A DNA stretch of 64,000 nt from Tenrec ecaudatus (lineage: Eukaryota; Chordata; Mammalia; Afrosoricida; Tenrecidae): positions 141,518,025-141,582,024 of the forward strand of contig NC_134539.1 of assembly GCF_050624435.1 (NCBI RefSeq), in the 5' to 3' direction. Shown here piece by piece: positions 1 through 12,400 of the stretch. The translations under genes and the position numbers were made by a program. The number at the start of each line of letters is the position of its first letter. Position 1 is the stretch's first letter. The notes under the pieces are model-generated. The model saw nothing but the letters and a program-made list of their open reading frames with translations. It was not told the DNA's origin and did not search any database.

Positions 1-346
1 CAAAAAAAGCTGACTGTTTCTATGACTTATTTTACTTAGCATAGTGATTTCAAGCAAAACTGACTTTTTTATCTTAAGAAAAATACACTAGAAGATAATT
101 TTGTTTGCTTTAGAGACTTACAGTGTGTGTGTATGTGTGTTTGCTTTTTAAAGCTAAAGTGAAGCAAGCTTAATTCTAACCATATTGGATCACTGTGTGA
201 ACTTAAGTATTTTTCTGGATTCTTGAGTCTGCCAAAGAATAAAGAGAAGGGGTTGGGGGGAGGAGGGAGGTTTATAATGAATAAGGCAATATATGTGGGG
301 CATGTTGGTATTATTGGGGGTTTTATGTTTATATCTCTTTCCTAAG

Positions 347-451
347 GAGAGATGGGAGATATTAGAAACCTGGACAGTGCATTGGAAAAACAGGAAATTG
401 ACTTCACCAAAAAAGAGCTTGAAGAGCTACCAAGAACACTTCCAGTTGAAG
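347..451 (+). CDS. EFCAB13: EF-hand-like long exon, probably type A
   Basis: 105 bp between cctaag and ggtgact, phase 1-1. The peptide carries LDSALEKQEIDFTKKELEEL and ends LPVE in place of the usual LPVD. It is the most diverged long exon. The FTKKELEEL helix resembles type A exons. No short exon was found between it and the next long exon, although one is expected. Confidence 0.75.
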
Positions 452-3400
452 GTGACTCATTTTAGATATAAAGTTTTTGAAAGATAATTCAGTTTTGAGG
501 TCTGTGTATGAATATATGAGACCTGGTAGCTTAGTGGGTTATGAGTTGAGCTGTTTACCTCAAGGTAGGTAGTTCAAAACCACCAGCCACTGTGAGGAAG
601 AAAGATGAGGCTCCTATAAAAAGTAATTGTCTCAGAAACCCACAAATGCAGTTTTATACATTCCTACAGGGTCACTATGAGTTAAAATTGACTTGAGTTT
701 GGTTGGTTAGATAATAAAAACCTTGAAAATTCTCAGAAAAAATTTCAGTCCTACAGTAAGAACAAATCCAGCATTCATTTTATGAATGCATACAGAATAT
801 AAAGCATTTGATGAGAATGCTTCCCAGAACCTCTCTCATTTCTGTAAATGTTCAGGAGGTAAAATAAAAAGATAGGAAAGGAAAAGACTAGAATTAAGTC
901 AATGCATATTCTTTCCACATTTTCCCACTCATGCCATTAATTTGACCCAACCCCACACTGCTATGCAATGTTCTCTGTGGCCTCCAGTAAGTTGCTCTCT
1001 GTCAAATGCATTATACATTATCCAGTCTGTTTAAAAAAAATATCTCACCTGCTTTTAATACTGGTAATGATTTTGACCTTGGAGAGAAGGGTGTAGGATG
1101 CATAGTGGGGCTTAAGGGCTGGGTAGCAGCGAGGAATTACTAAACCCAAATGAAGGTCGAACGCAATGGTGGGACAAGAGAAAAGTAAAAGTAAATAGAG
1201 GAAAGAACCAGGTGGCAAAGGACATTTATAGAGGCCTAAGTACAGGCATGTACAAATGTGTATACACACACACACACACACACAGCAAGAGGGGAATTGA
1301 ACTATGTACTCATAGCTATATGTTAAGAATGAAGGTGGCAGATGGACATTGGGCCTCAAACCAAGTACTCCCTCAACACAAGAATACTAAACCTATGGGG
1401 TTAATTCATGGTTTCTGCCTTTCCTATGACCTACCATATGTACGACTACTTTACAAAGAAAACACTACTCTATATTCTATCTGATCTCTTTCAGTAAACA
1501 TTATGCTATTGTTATTTTCTGAGGTTTACCCATAATGTTAGATGTATAAATAGTTTGTTAATTTCTATTGTGATGTATTTAAAGACCTGGCATTTTGTAA
1601 AATTAAAATATATTTAATGCCTGCTAAAGTATAATGTATGCTTAATTAACTACACTATGAAGTAGAAGGGCAATGAAAAAGAGGAAGATACTAAGTGAGA
1701 TAGATGGACAGCGAGGCTGCAATAATGGGTTCAAACATAAGAGCAAGTGTGAGGCAGGTGCAGGACTGGGCAGCGCTTCCTTCTGTTGAACACAGAATCA
1801 CTAGGACTTGGAACTGATCTGACAGCTCTCAACAGCAGCAGCACGTCACAATCAAGTAGAACCCTCTGGGCAATCTGTTTTGGTATATGCAGTGGTTTCT
1901 AATTAATCTAATGTAACCTCAATACCTTGCTGTGAATCATTCTGTTGTAAATATATACTATAGGATACAAGGGTGCTGTGAAAATTTATTGAAAAATAGA
2001 ATTAAATGAGAATGGAAATGTTCCAATAGTGGTTGCACACTGGGCTGATAACTGCAGTGTCAGCAGTTTGAGACTAGCCACGCCTCAGGAGAAAGATAAG
2101 GCTTTCTATTCCCATAAAGAATTACAGTCTTGAAAACCCACGGGGCAGTTCTATTCTGTCCAACAGGGAGACTATGAGTTGATAACTGATTCAAGGGCAG
2201 TGAGTTTGTTTGTTTTACTTAATCATCAAACTGTATTTCCAGGCTAGAATGGTTACAAATAATATTCCTGGGAGCATTTCTCTCCATGTCTTTTAATGAG
2301 CATGTGGATATATATACCTGGAAGTGGAATTGTTCTTGTTATAAGATAGCATGCTTTATTAGATGTTAACAAGTTTTTCCACAGTTTTTGTAACATTTTA
2401 CATTTCAACTGTGTATGAATATTCTATATGCTTCATAGCACCTCTAATATTTGGTACTATATTTTATGATTTTTCTTCCTGCCAATCTGATATACATTTC
2501 CATAATTAATATTTATGTGATATACATTTTATTTTAAAAACATGTTCTTGATATCTTAGTTTTATTTTAATTTTGGCTGGGAAGATAATAAAATCTAGGC
2601 CCAGTTAGCAAAATTTGAGGAAAGACACATTAGAGAAGCTAGTATAATATCGGAACACAGTGGGAAATCCCATTTGGTGTACAATACATTAATGTTAAAA
2701 AAAGTTGAATTTTTACTACATTCATCCTGAGTGGCTTCTGAACTCTCTTTCAACATATTTTGTGTTGTGGGTTTATCTTCAAGAATAGATGCAAACAAAC
2801 ATTAATTTTAGTCCACTAATGATTTTCTTTAAATAGTTTCATGTTCTAGATTTCTTTAATTTATGCACTGGCATTAATACATACTGTGCATACTCTTGTA
2901 TAAGCTGAGTTTTTCAGCACATTTTTAAAGCAGTTTTTGTGGTAAAACTAGGTGCCTTGACTGATATTCAGGTCAGTTTAGACTTGCATGTATACAGTAT
3001 TATATTTTGACCGGTAGCATAGTGAGTTACTAGGTTGCTGTTAAACACAAGGTTGGCAGTTCAACCCCACCAGCCAATCTTCAGGAGATTTATAGTCTTG
3101 GAAATCTATGTTGTTATGAGATGCCATATATTTGGTTACGACCTTCAAATTGTTCCTAGATGCATTGTTGCAGCCAGAGTCTCAATCCATCTTGCTGATA
3201 GCCTACTTCTTTTTTGTTGACCTTTCACTTTACTAAACATGTGCCTTCTCTACATACTGGTCTCTCCTGACAATATGTTCAAAGTATGTAAGACAAAGTC
3301 TTACATAGGGGCAGTTCTGTTCAATAGATTCGCTATTAGTTGGAATCGACTCAATGACAGTGAGTTTTTTAGTTTAGATGTTAACCTCTATCTCAAGTTC

Positions 3401-6400
3401 ATTCTGTTTTTCTCTTTTGTAGGATTGGAAGTCGACGTTCATGACCTTGACACAATCCTTGAAACAAAGGCCAGCAAACTCACAATTGAGGAAATAGATG
3501 ATATAATCCCTAATCTGCCAGTTGATTGTGAGTGATGTATCTGTTTTGTCATCATAGAAAGAATGAATGTGGAAAGATGAATCAAGAAATGAACAGAAAT
3601 GGGCAGAAAATAAGAAAATTATGACTGTATATAGTAATTACTAATTGTTAATAATTGCTTTAAGTAGAGTAGTAATTAGTCACCAGCCATTCCAAACTGA
3701 GCACAGTGGCTGGAAAGAATGAGGGCAGGTATATTAATGAAAGAGATGAGATGAGAACTCTGGTGTTCTCTTTTAAAAAAAATCATGTTATTGAGGACTC
3801 ACACAGCTCTTATCAAAATCCAGACATACATCAATTGTATAAAGCACATTTGTACATTTGTTACCCTCATAATTCTCAAAACATTTGCTCTCCATGATGA
3901 TGCTTCTTTTTAAAATATCTATTCTGCCACTCTGTGGCTTTTTTTAAAAGCACATTTGTACATTCATTGCCCATATCATTCTCAAAACATTTGCTCTCCA
4001 CTTAAGCCTCTGGCATCAGCTCCTCATTCCCCCTCCCCCGTTCCCTCCTTCCTCATGAACCCTTGATAATCTATAAATCATTATTTTGTCATATCTTCCC
4101 CTGTCTGACGTCTCCCTTCACCCACTTTTTCGTTCTCCATCCCCGAGGGAGGAGGTTATAGGTAGATCCTTGGAATTGGTTCCCCCTTTCAAGCTCACCC
4201 ACCCTCTACCCTCCTGGTATTGACACTCACACCACTGGTCCTGAAGGGATCATCCACCCTGGATTCCCTGTTTCCAGTTCCTATCTGTAGCAGTGTATAT
4301 CCTCTGGTCTAGCCATATTTGTAAGGTAGAATTGGGATCATGATAGTTGGGGGGGGGGGGAGCATTTAAGAACTAGAGGAAAGTTCTATGTTTCATCATT
4401 GCTACATCACACCCTGAATGGCTTGTCTCCTCCCTGAGACCCTTCTGAAAGGGGATGTCCAGTGACCTACAAATGGGCTTTGGGTCTCCACTCTGCACTA
4501 CCCTCCTCATTCACAACGATATGATTTTTTGTTCTGATGATGCCTGACACCTGATCCCTTCGACACCTTGTGATCGCACAGGCTAGCATGCTTCTTCCAT
4601 GTGGACTTTGTTGCTTCTGAGCTAGATGGTCGCTTGTTTACCTTCAAGCCTTTAAGACCCCAGACTATATCTTTTGATAGCCAGGCACCATCAGCTTTCT
4701 TCACTACATTTGCTTTTGCACCCATTTGTCTTCAGTGATTGTGTCAGGAAGGTGAGCATCATAGAATGCCAATTTAATAGAACAAAGTATTCTTGCATAA
4801 AGGAAGTACTTGAGTGGAGGCCCAATGGCCTTCGGTTACCTTAATACTAAACCTATAAATATATGCACATAGACCTATTTCCCCATCCTCATATATACAT
4901 ATATTTACATATGTACATGCCTTTATTTAGACCTCTATAAATGCCCTTTGCCTCCTAGCTCTTTCCTCTATTTCCTTTGACTTTCTTCTTGTCCCACTAT
5001 CATGCTCAGTCTTCATTTGGGTTTCAGTAATTCCTCTTGGTTACATTACCCTTGATCACACCCTACCAGGCAGCCTACACCCTCCTCACCACCGATTTGG
5101 ATCACTTGTTGTTTCCTTGTCCCTGAGTTTGTTAACACCACTACCTTTCCCTTTACCTCCCCCTTTCCCATGACCCCCCGGAAGTGCTGGTCCCATTGTT
5201 TTCTCCTCCAGATTGTTCATCCAGCCTGTCATATTTAGAGACCTGCCGAGATACTAACATGCACAAAACCAAGACAGAGTCAAACCAAGCAACAATGTAC
5301 AACAAAACAATAACAACAACAAATCAATGACCAAAAAAACCCAAAACACAACAAGAAAGGAAAGCTTGTAGTTAGTTCAAGGACTGTTTATTGGCCTTTA
5401 GGAGTGTTTTCCAGTCTAGTCTTTTGGGACACCACAAGCTGGTCCCAAAGTCTACCTTCAGCATTCCCTGGGGACCTCACTGCTCTGTTACCTTGCTGTT
5501 CTATTGCACCTCCTTAGTGTTTTGCCTCGGTGTGGAGGGATCTGATCGGCTGTAATTCCCACACTGGGTCTCTGGTGTTGTCCCCTATATGTCAATTGGG
5601 TCAGTGAGAGACGTCGTGTCTTATAGTGGGGCTGGCCATGTGGGCCTCTCTGTGGACTGGCTGCTCTAATCAAGAACATCATCTTCAAGGCCTGGTGGGC
5701 CAGGATGTGCTCCACTCTCTCCTCCTCCCCCTTCATGTGCTCCTGTGTGCTCTGATCAGGTATGTCCCTCTCCCGGAGCTGCAGATTCAGTGCCATCCTT
5801 TGAAATAAATTCTTCTGTGGGGAGGGGCAGGTGTCCACATAGTAGTTGGGATTGGGGCTGGCCCTGTTATCTTTTGTTTTTATCACTCCTGCAAGTAGAA
5901 GTGTTGTGTGTCTCAAGTGAAAATGTCCAGACAAGTATGTATAACATATCTTCAGTAGTGTTTGAGTAACGCAACATGACAAAATGTTTTTTATTCCATC
6001 TTCTTTTTTTATTATTATTTTTATTCCATCTTTTTAACACAGAATCCATTTTGCTAACAGAATGACTCTCAGTAAGGCAGAAATTACAACAAATTGAAAA
6101 ATTACTGAAATAAATTAGGGAGGGCATTGGACTTTGCCAGGAGTTTATTTCACAGTGTAAAAATATTCCATATTTTTATTCTGAAACTTAATTTTTTTCT
6201 GGATACGTTTTTCAGTTTTGAAAATAATTTTATTGGTACATGATCCACATATCACACATCCAGTAGCTCAATCATTTCAATAAGAATTGTGCAATCATTA
6301 CCATAATCAATTTTAGAACATTTTCTTCTTTCTTGTACTCCTTGTTATTAACTCCCCATTTCCCCTCAGTTCCCCCTTCCATACCTTCAAGAAACCATTA

Positions 6401-9400
6401 ATACAGCTATCATCTCTAGATTTGCCTAGATTTCACATACAGAAAAATATACAAAACCCAAAACTAACAACAATGACTATATTAGACAGGGTTCTCTAGA
6501 GAGATATCTCAATGACAGTGAAAAAACTCAATTGAAAAGAAAGTAGAAAATAATAAAAAGTAGAACAAATTAAAAGTGGGTCAAAAGGGAGAGCAAATGA
6601 TAAGGTGTAAAATTTGAACCTAACTACATTGCCATAATCTACTTTTCGATACAGTCTGCATGATAGTCACATCCCTGGTCTATGGTCAGAGGGGAATCAC
6701 TGGAGGCTTAATCCGTGTATGTTTCCCTTTCACTTTGTTTTTAACTGAAACAACTTTTAAATGGGTTAAAAGGGATATCAAGTGATAACATATTGCATTT
6801 TAGCCCAGTTATATCGACCATAATTGCGTTAAATACCTGCTAACAAGGCTATTCACACCCCTTGATTATGGTCAGCTGGACGTCACCAGAGGCTTAGTAT
6901 GTGATACTTTTGTTGTTGTTATTGTTTTGTTTTAATCATTTGTTGGGATCTCTTACAACAATCTCTTTCTTTTTTAAGCTGATGGGAAATTTGATGCCAG
7001 TATCTTAATAGATGGAGTAAAAGCTGTTACAGGTGAGTAATACAATGTACCTAAGAACCTAATTATTTCCATTAAACTATAATTGAGTGATAGGTCCATA
7101 TTATGGTTGTAGGGACTTACAAAATCTATTATATTCCCTCTTTTTAAAGATAGTGTTTATGTATAAATGCTTAAAGTCAGCTATATTTATTGACATTGTA
7201 AGCAATTAAACTATGTGCTCATTTCTGGAATTGTTTAGTTCAGCACAGTGAATGGTAAAGACAAATTTTGTTATAGTTAGATGCAATCTCAAAGTGAAAG
7301 AAGTATGTGCAGATAAAGTTATTTAGATCTGCAGTCCATATTCTCCTAATGTATCATAAGTTATATACTTATAATTGTATGCTCTATTGCCTTGCCAATC
7401 ACTCAGTATTATGTTAGAGCTAAGGAGAAAGTTTTTCTTTTAGTTTTTGAGGCTCAAAGTTCTGTTTGGTAAGTCAAGGTTGTCAGATTATAATGGTCAG
7501 CTGCATAGATATTTTTTAAATTATTGTATAAAATCATAACTTATTTATAAAACTCCACAATCTCACATTTATTGCTTTGAAGGACGAGAGGTTGATGTCA
7601 ATGATATGGAAAAAGTTCTGGGAAACATGAGGATAGAATTTACAGATAAGGAACAGAGGGAGTTGGACAATCTTCCAGCTGATGGTGAGCATTTCAAAGA
7701 CAAAATACTTACTACATGCCATGCCCTTGTAAAGGATCTCATTGTATATGAACTTCTATAATGGTATTTGCTATGAAAGTAAAAAAGAATTGTTACCACA
7801 AGAAATTTGTATAAGACATTACTGTTTCATCTTAAGAAGTCCCAAGTGTGTCATCTCATCTTTGGTTTGGGAATTGATTGACGATTTACTCAGAATTCCT
7901 ACTAGCACATGTTAGACATACTAGTTATTATTTAATCCACTGAGAATTCCAAGGTTTAAAATCAAAATTAGGAAAAAGAAACGATGGGGAAATATTATAG
8001 TAGCTATAAGTAAGAAACTGAAACAGAACTAGAGAAGAGCATGCTGATGTGCCAGCAATAGTTGCCTTACATGTCACTGAATCAAAGGATTATCTTCATT
8101 AAGAATTTTCTCCACAGCATATATTACATATATATTTTTAATTGTCAAGAGTAGATTTATAACTTTTAGGGAAAAGCAAATAAAATATTGTGAAAACATG
8201 GTTTTGTACTACTTTAGTGAATCTTCATAACACTTCAGGGAGACTTGATTTGTGTCTTAGGACTTACGGAAAGATCTGTCGGAATAGGCTGGTGGATGAG
8301 TAAAAGATATAGACATTAAATTTTGATTCTTGGCACCTTAAAATATTCTGGTGGAATATTTATTCTTTTTTCAATCTACTTGTTCTTTTGAAGATAATCT
8401 CATTTGTTGTGTTTTATGGGCTAATTTTCATAATTTATTAAAATTTCTAACAAAATGGTCTAGGTTCAATTTAAAGGGTATTTAGCGGGCAAAAGTAAGT
8501 AGTTGCTAAGAAAATTTACTGAGAGAGAAAAATTTCTCTAGATATAGAATCGATAAAAATATCATACTTATTGATATTGTTGCTTGGTTTGGCTCTGTCT
8601 TGGTTTTGTGCATTGTTAGTATCTCCACAGGTCTGTCTAAATAAGACAGGCTGGATGAACAATCTGGAGGAGAAAACAATGGGACCAGCACTTCCGGGGG
8701 GTCATGGGAGAGGGGGAGGTAAAGGGAAAGGTAGTGGTATTAACAAACCGAGGGACAAGGAAACAACAAGTGATCCAAATTGGTCGTGATGAGGGTGTAG
8801 GATGCCTGGTAGGGTGTGATCAAGGGTAATGTAACCAAGAGGAATTACTGAAACCCAAATGAAGACTGAGCATGATAGTGGGACAAGAGGAAAGTCAAAG
8901 GAAATAGAAGAAAGAGCTAGGAGGCAAAGGGCATTTATAGAGGTCTAAATAAAGGCATGTACATATGTAAATATATTTATATATGAGGATGGGGAAATAG
9001 GTCTATGTGCATATATTTATAGGTTTAGTATTAAGGTAGCAGAAGGCCATTGGGCCTCCTCTCAAGTACTTCCTTTATGCAAGAATACTTTGTTCTATTA
9101 AATTGGCATTCTATGATGCTCACCTTCCTGACACAATCGCTGAAGACAAATGGGTGCAAAAGCAAATGTAGTGAAGAAAGCTGATGGTACCCGGCTATCA
9201 AAAGATATAGAGTCTGGGGTCTTAAAGGCTTGAAGGTAAACAAGAGGCCATCTAGCTCAGAAGCAACAAAGCCCACATGGAAGAAGCACACCAGGCTGTG
9301 TGATCATGAGGTGTCGAAGGGATCAGGTATCAGGCATCATCAGAACAAAAAATCATATCGTTGTTAATGAGGGGGATAGTGCAGAGTGGAGACACAAAGC

Positions 9401-12400
9401 CTATTTATAGACCACTGGACATCCCCTTACAGAAGGGCCGCAGGGAGGAGACGAGCCAGTCAGGGTGCCATGTAGGAATGGTGAAGCATAGAACTTTCCT
9501 CTAGCTCCTAAAGGCTTCCTCCCCACCCCAACTATCATGATCCCAATTCTACCTTACAAATATGGCTAGACCAGAGGATGTACACTGGTCCAGATAGGTA
9601 CACAGGGAATCAAGGGCGGATGAGTGGCAATACTGGGAGGGTGGAGCTAGGGTTGGTTGGCAAGGAGGAACTGATTGCAAGGATCTACAAATAACCTCCT
9701 CCTAGGTGATGAGCAACAGGAAAATGGGTAAAGGGAGATGTCAGACAGGGAAGATAGGACAATAATAATTTGTAAATTATCAAGGGTTCATGAGGGAGAG
9801 GGGAGCAGGGAGCAAGGAGAAAAATGAGGAGTGGATACCAGGGGCTTAGGTGGAGAGCAAATATTTTGAGATGATGAGGGCAATGAATGTACAAATGTGC
9901 TTTATAGAACTGATGTATGTATGGATTGTGATAAGTGTTGTATGATCCCCTAATAAAGCAATATAAAAAACATACTATCAAGATACATTGATAATTAATG
10001 GTGATTAGAATGCAAACATTGGATGTGGATGCAAAGAGAAAAGATCAGTTTTGGAAAATATGTGTTGTTGATAGAAACAAAACTGGAGTTGATATAATAA
10101 ACATTGGCAAGACCACTGTGGGAAAAAAAGATATCATATTATTGGATGACAAAGCCTCACCACCTGGTGTTGATTCCGACTCACAATGACCTGATAGGAA
10201 AAATTAGAACTGCCCCATGCTATCCTAGACTGATTCTTTTTTTTAAACAGTTTTATTAGCATTTCATACGTATATCATACAGGTCAATAATTCAACCATA
10301 TCAATAGCTGATTAAATATGGTTGTCACCATATTCAATTCGCTAACAATTTCTTCTTCCTTTTAATCATTGTTACTAACATAATTATTATTATTATTTAA
10401 ATTGTGACAAAAATACACACATTAGAAGATTCTCCAATTCCACTACTTCTACTTGTATAATTCAGTGCCATCGATTATACTCTTTGTGTTGTACAACCCT
10501 TTTGATATCACTTTCCAAATTATTCTGCCACCATTACATAAACTCAGCGTCCCTTTGCAGCAACTCTTTCCCCTTCACCTGGTGGCCATTGGTCAAGTTG
10601 GGTTCTTTCGTTCTCGTCATTTTCTTGATAGTCTTCACATATCATACACTTCCCTGGTTAAATCGCTTTTAAAGTGAGTTGTGTATACATAATTCTAATC
10701 TGTTCTAGTATTCCCTCCCTGCTCTCCTAAGACTGACTCTTTTTTTCCCTTTAAATCATTTTATTAGGGGCTTGTACAACTCTTACCACAATCCATACAT
10801 CCATCCATTGTGTAAAGCATAGTTGTACATTTATTGCCGTCATCATTCTCAAAATATTTGCTCTCCACCTAAGCCCCTGGCATCAGCTCCTCATTTTTAC
10901 CCCCCCCTTCCCCCTCCCCCTCCCTCATGAACCCTTGATAATTTATAAATTATTATTTTGTCAAGATTATTATTATTTTGTAAGATTGATTCTGTATCAG
11001 AGTAGAAGATATATTAAATTTGTTATTAAATTTGTATTATATTTATTGTTACATTTGTAAATGTTGTATCTTCTTAAACAATTTATAAATCTCTGAAAAC
11101 TTTCTATTGTATGGTCTGGTCAAGAAAAGACATTTTATACTAATTCTGTTGATGTATTCACAGCAAACACTGAAGTGAAGGATTAGCAACTATTCAGCAG
11201 GAAAAAAATCTGGGAGCTCAGGCAAAGATAATGCTTTCCTGTTGTTGTTTTGAAGGATGAGATTTATTGTCTCCTATTCTAGTTGATAAACCACCTTATT
11301 CATGGCCATCAACTCATAATGACTCCATAGAGTTTCCAAGACTATAAATCTTTTATAGGACCAAATAGCCACATCTTTCTTCTGCAGAGCATCTGATGAT
11401 CAATCTTGCTGTTAGTTCAAGGCAGCTATCAAGATTCCTAAAACTGCTTTACAATTCCAAATCCAAACTCTCTGCCACCAAACTGAACCCAACTCATAGC
11501 TACCGTGCACAGGGTTTCCCGGGTTTTGTAAATCATTATAAGAGCAGACAACCTCATCTTTCTTCCAGGGATCAGCTGGTGGTTTTAAACCACTGACCTT
11601 GCTGTTGGAGACCCAATGCATACCCTTTAGCTCCACCAGGGCTCCATGGTAAACCACCTTAATGATCATCTCTCTTATTTTGAGACAACTTGAGATAATA
11701 AAATGTCCTGAAACATCTTGGGAACATTTTATTTTCTCAAGTAATTCTCAAAATATGGTAAAAGTAAATAGGTTCTATTGAATCTTTTTGGATAATGAAA
11801 TTAGAATTAAACCCCCATACGAGCTATGTGGATAACCGCCCCTTACCCTAGAAGAATTTACATGAGAGCATGGCACTGAGGCTGCAGCTAGGGGAGAGGA
11901 GCATGTCTGATCAGAGCAAATGGGAGTAAATGAAAGGGGAGGAAGAGAGAGTGGAGCACATCCTGGCCCATCAGGCCTGGAGGACGATATCCCCGCCCTG
12001 AACAGCCAATGGACAGAGTGGACAATATGGCTGACCCCACTACCAGAATTAAAATCTTGATGGTCCTCTTTATGTTAAATGATACGAAGACATGAATTAT
12101 ATTTTTTCCCATATGAAAAAAATCAGCAACATGCTTATCAAACTGGTAATATAAAGAAATGAATTTATGTTTAATATTTTGAAAACATTCCATTTTTTTC
12201 TCATCCTCCATTCTGATTGCTTTCTTAAGGAGGCAGGTTAATGTGAGTAATTTGGACAGCATTCTCGGGGGAATAGAAGCCTCATGATTATTGGTATGTT
12301 GCATCATAAGGGTGTTCACTTTCCAGTATTACATCAGACGACCTATTGTGATCCATAGGATTTCCATTTGTTGATTTTCAGTAGTAGATTGCCAGGACGT

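Noticed and set aside
293-487. 64-codon frame beginning with Met across the first exon
   Set aside because: Wrong frame relative to the family peptide; the exon at 347-451 is read in another frame with proper AG and GT borders.
1261-1284. Threonine-histidine or valine-cysteine runs in short frames
   Set aside because: Translation of a (CA)n microsatellite; the same applies to 15499-15523, 21479-21540, 57167-57206 and 62981-63062.
5488-5982. 164-codon antisense open frame
   Set aside because: Lies in the 5' part of a family T retroposon copy and its flank; the equivalent stretch in the other long copy does not keep the frame, and there is no recognised domain.
9998-10189. Open frame with VDIINIG, weakly like a long exon
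   Set aside because: No AG acceptor or GT donor in the expected phase, no ENMG/LPVD motifs, and its end is an antisense AfroSINE tail.
11888-12319. 143-codon antisense open frame
   Set aside because: Its C-terminal part is family T repeat sequence and the rest is unique intron; no motif, no splice context.
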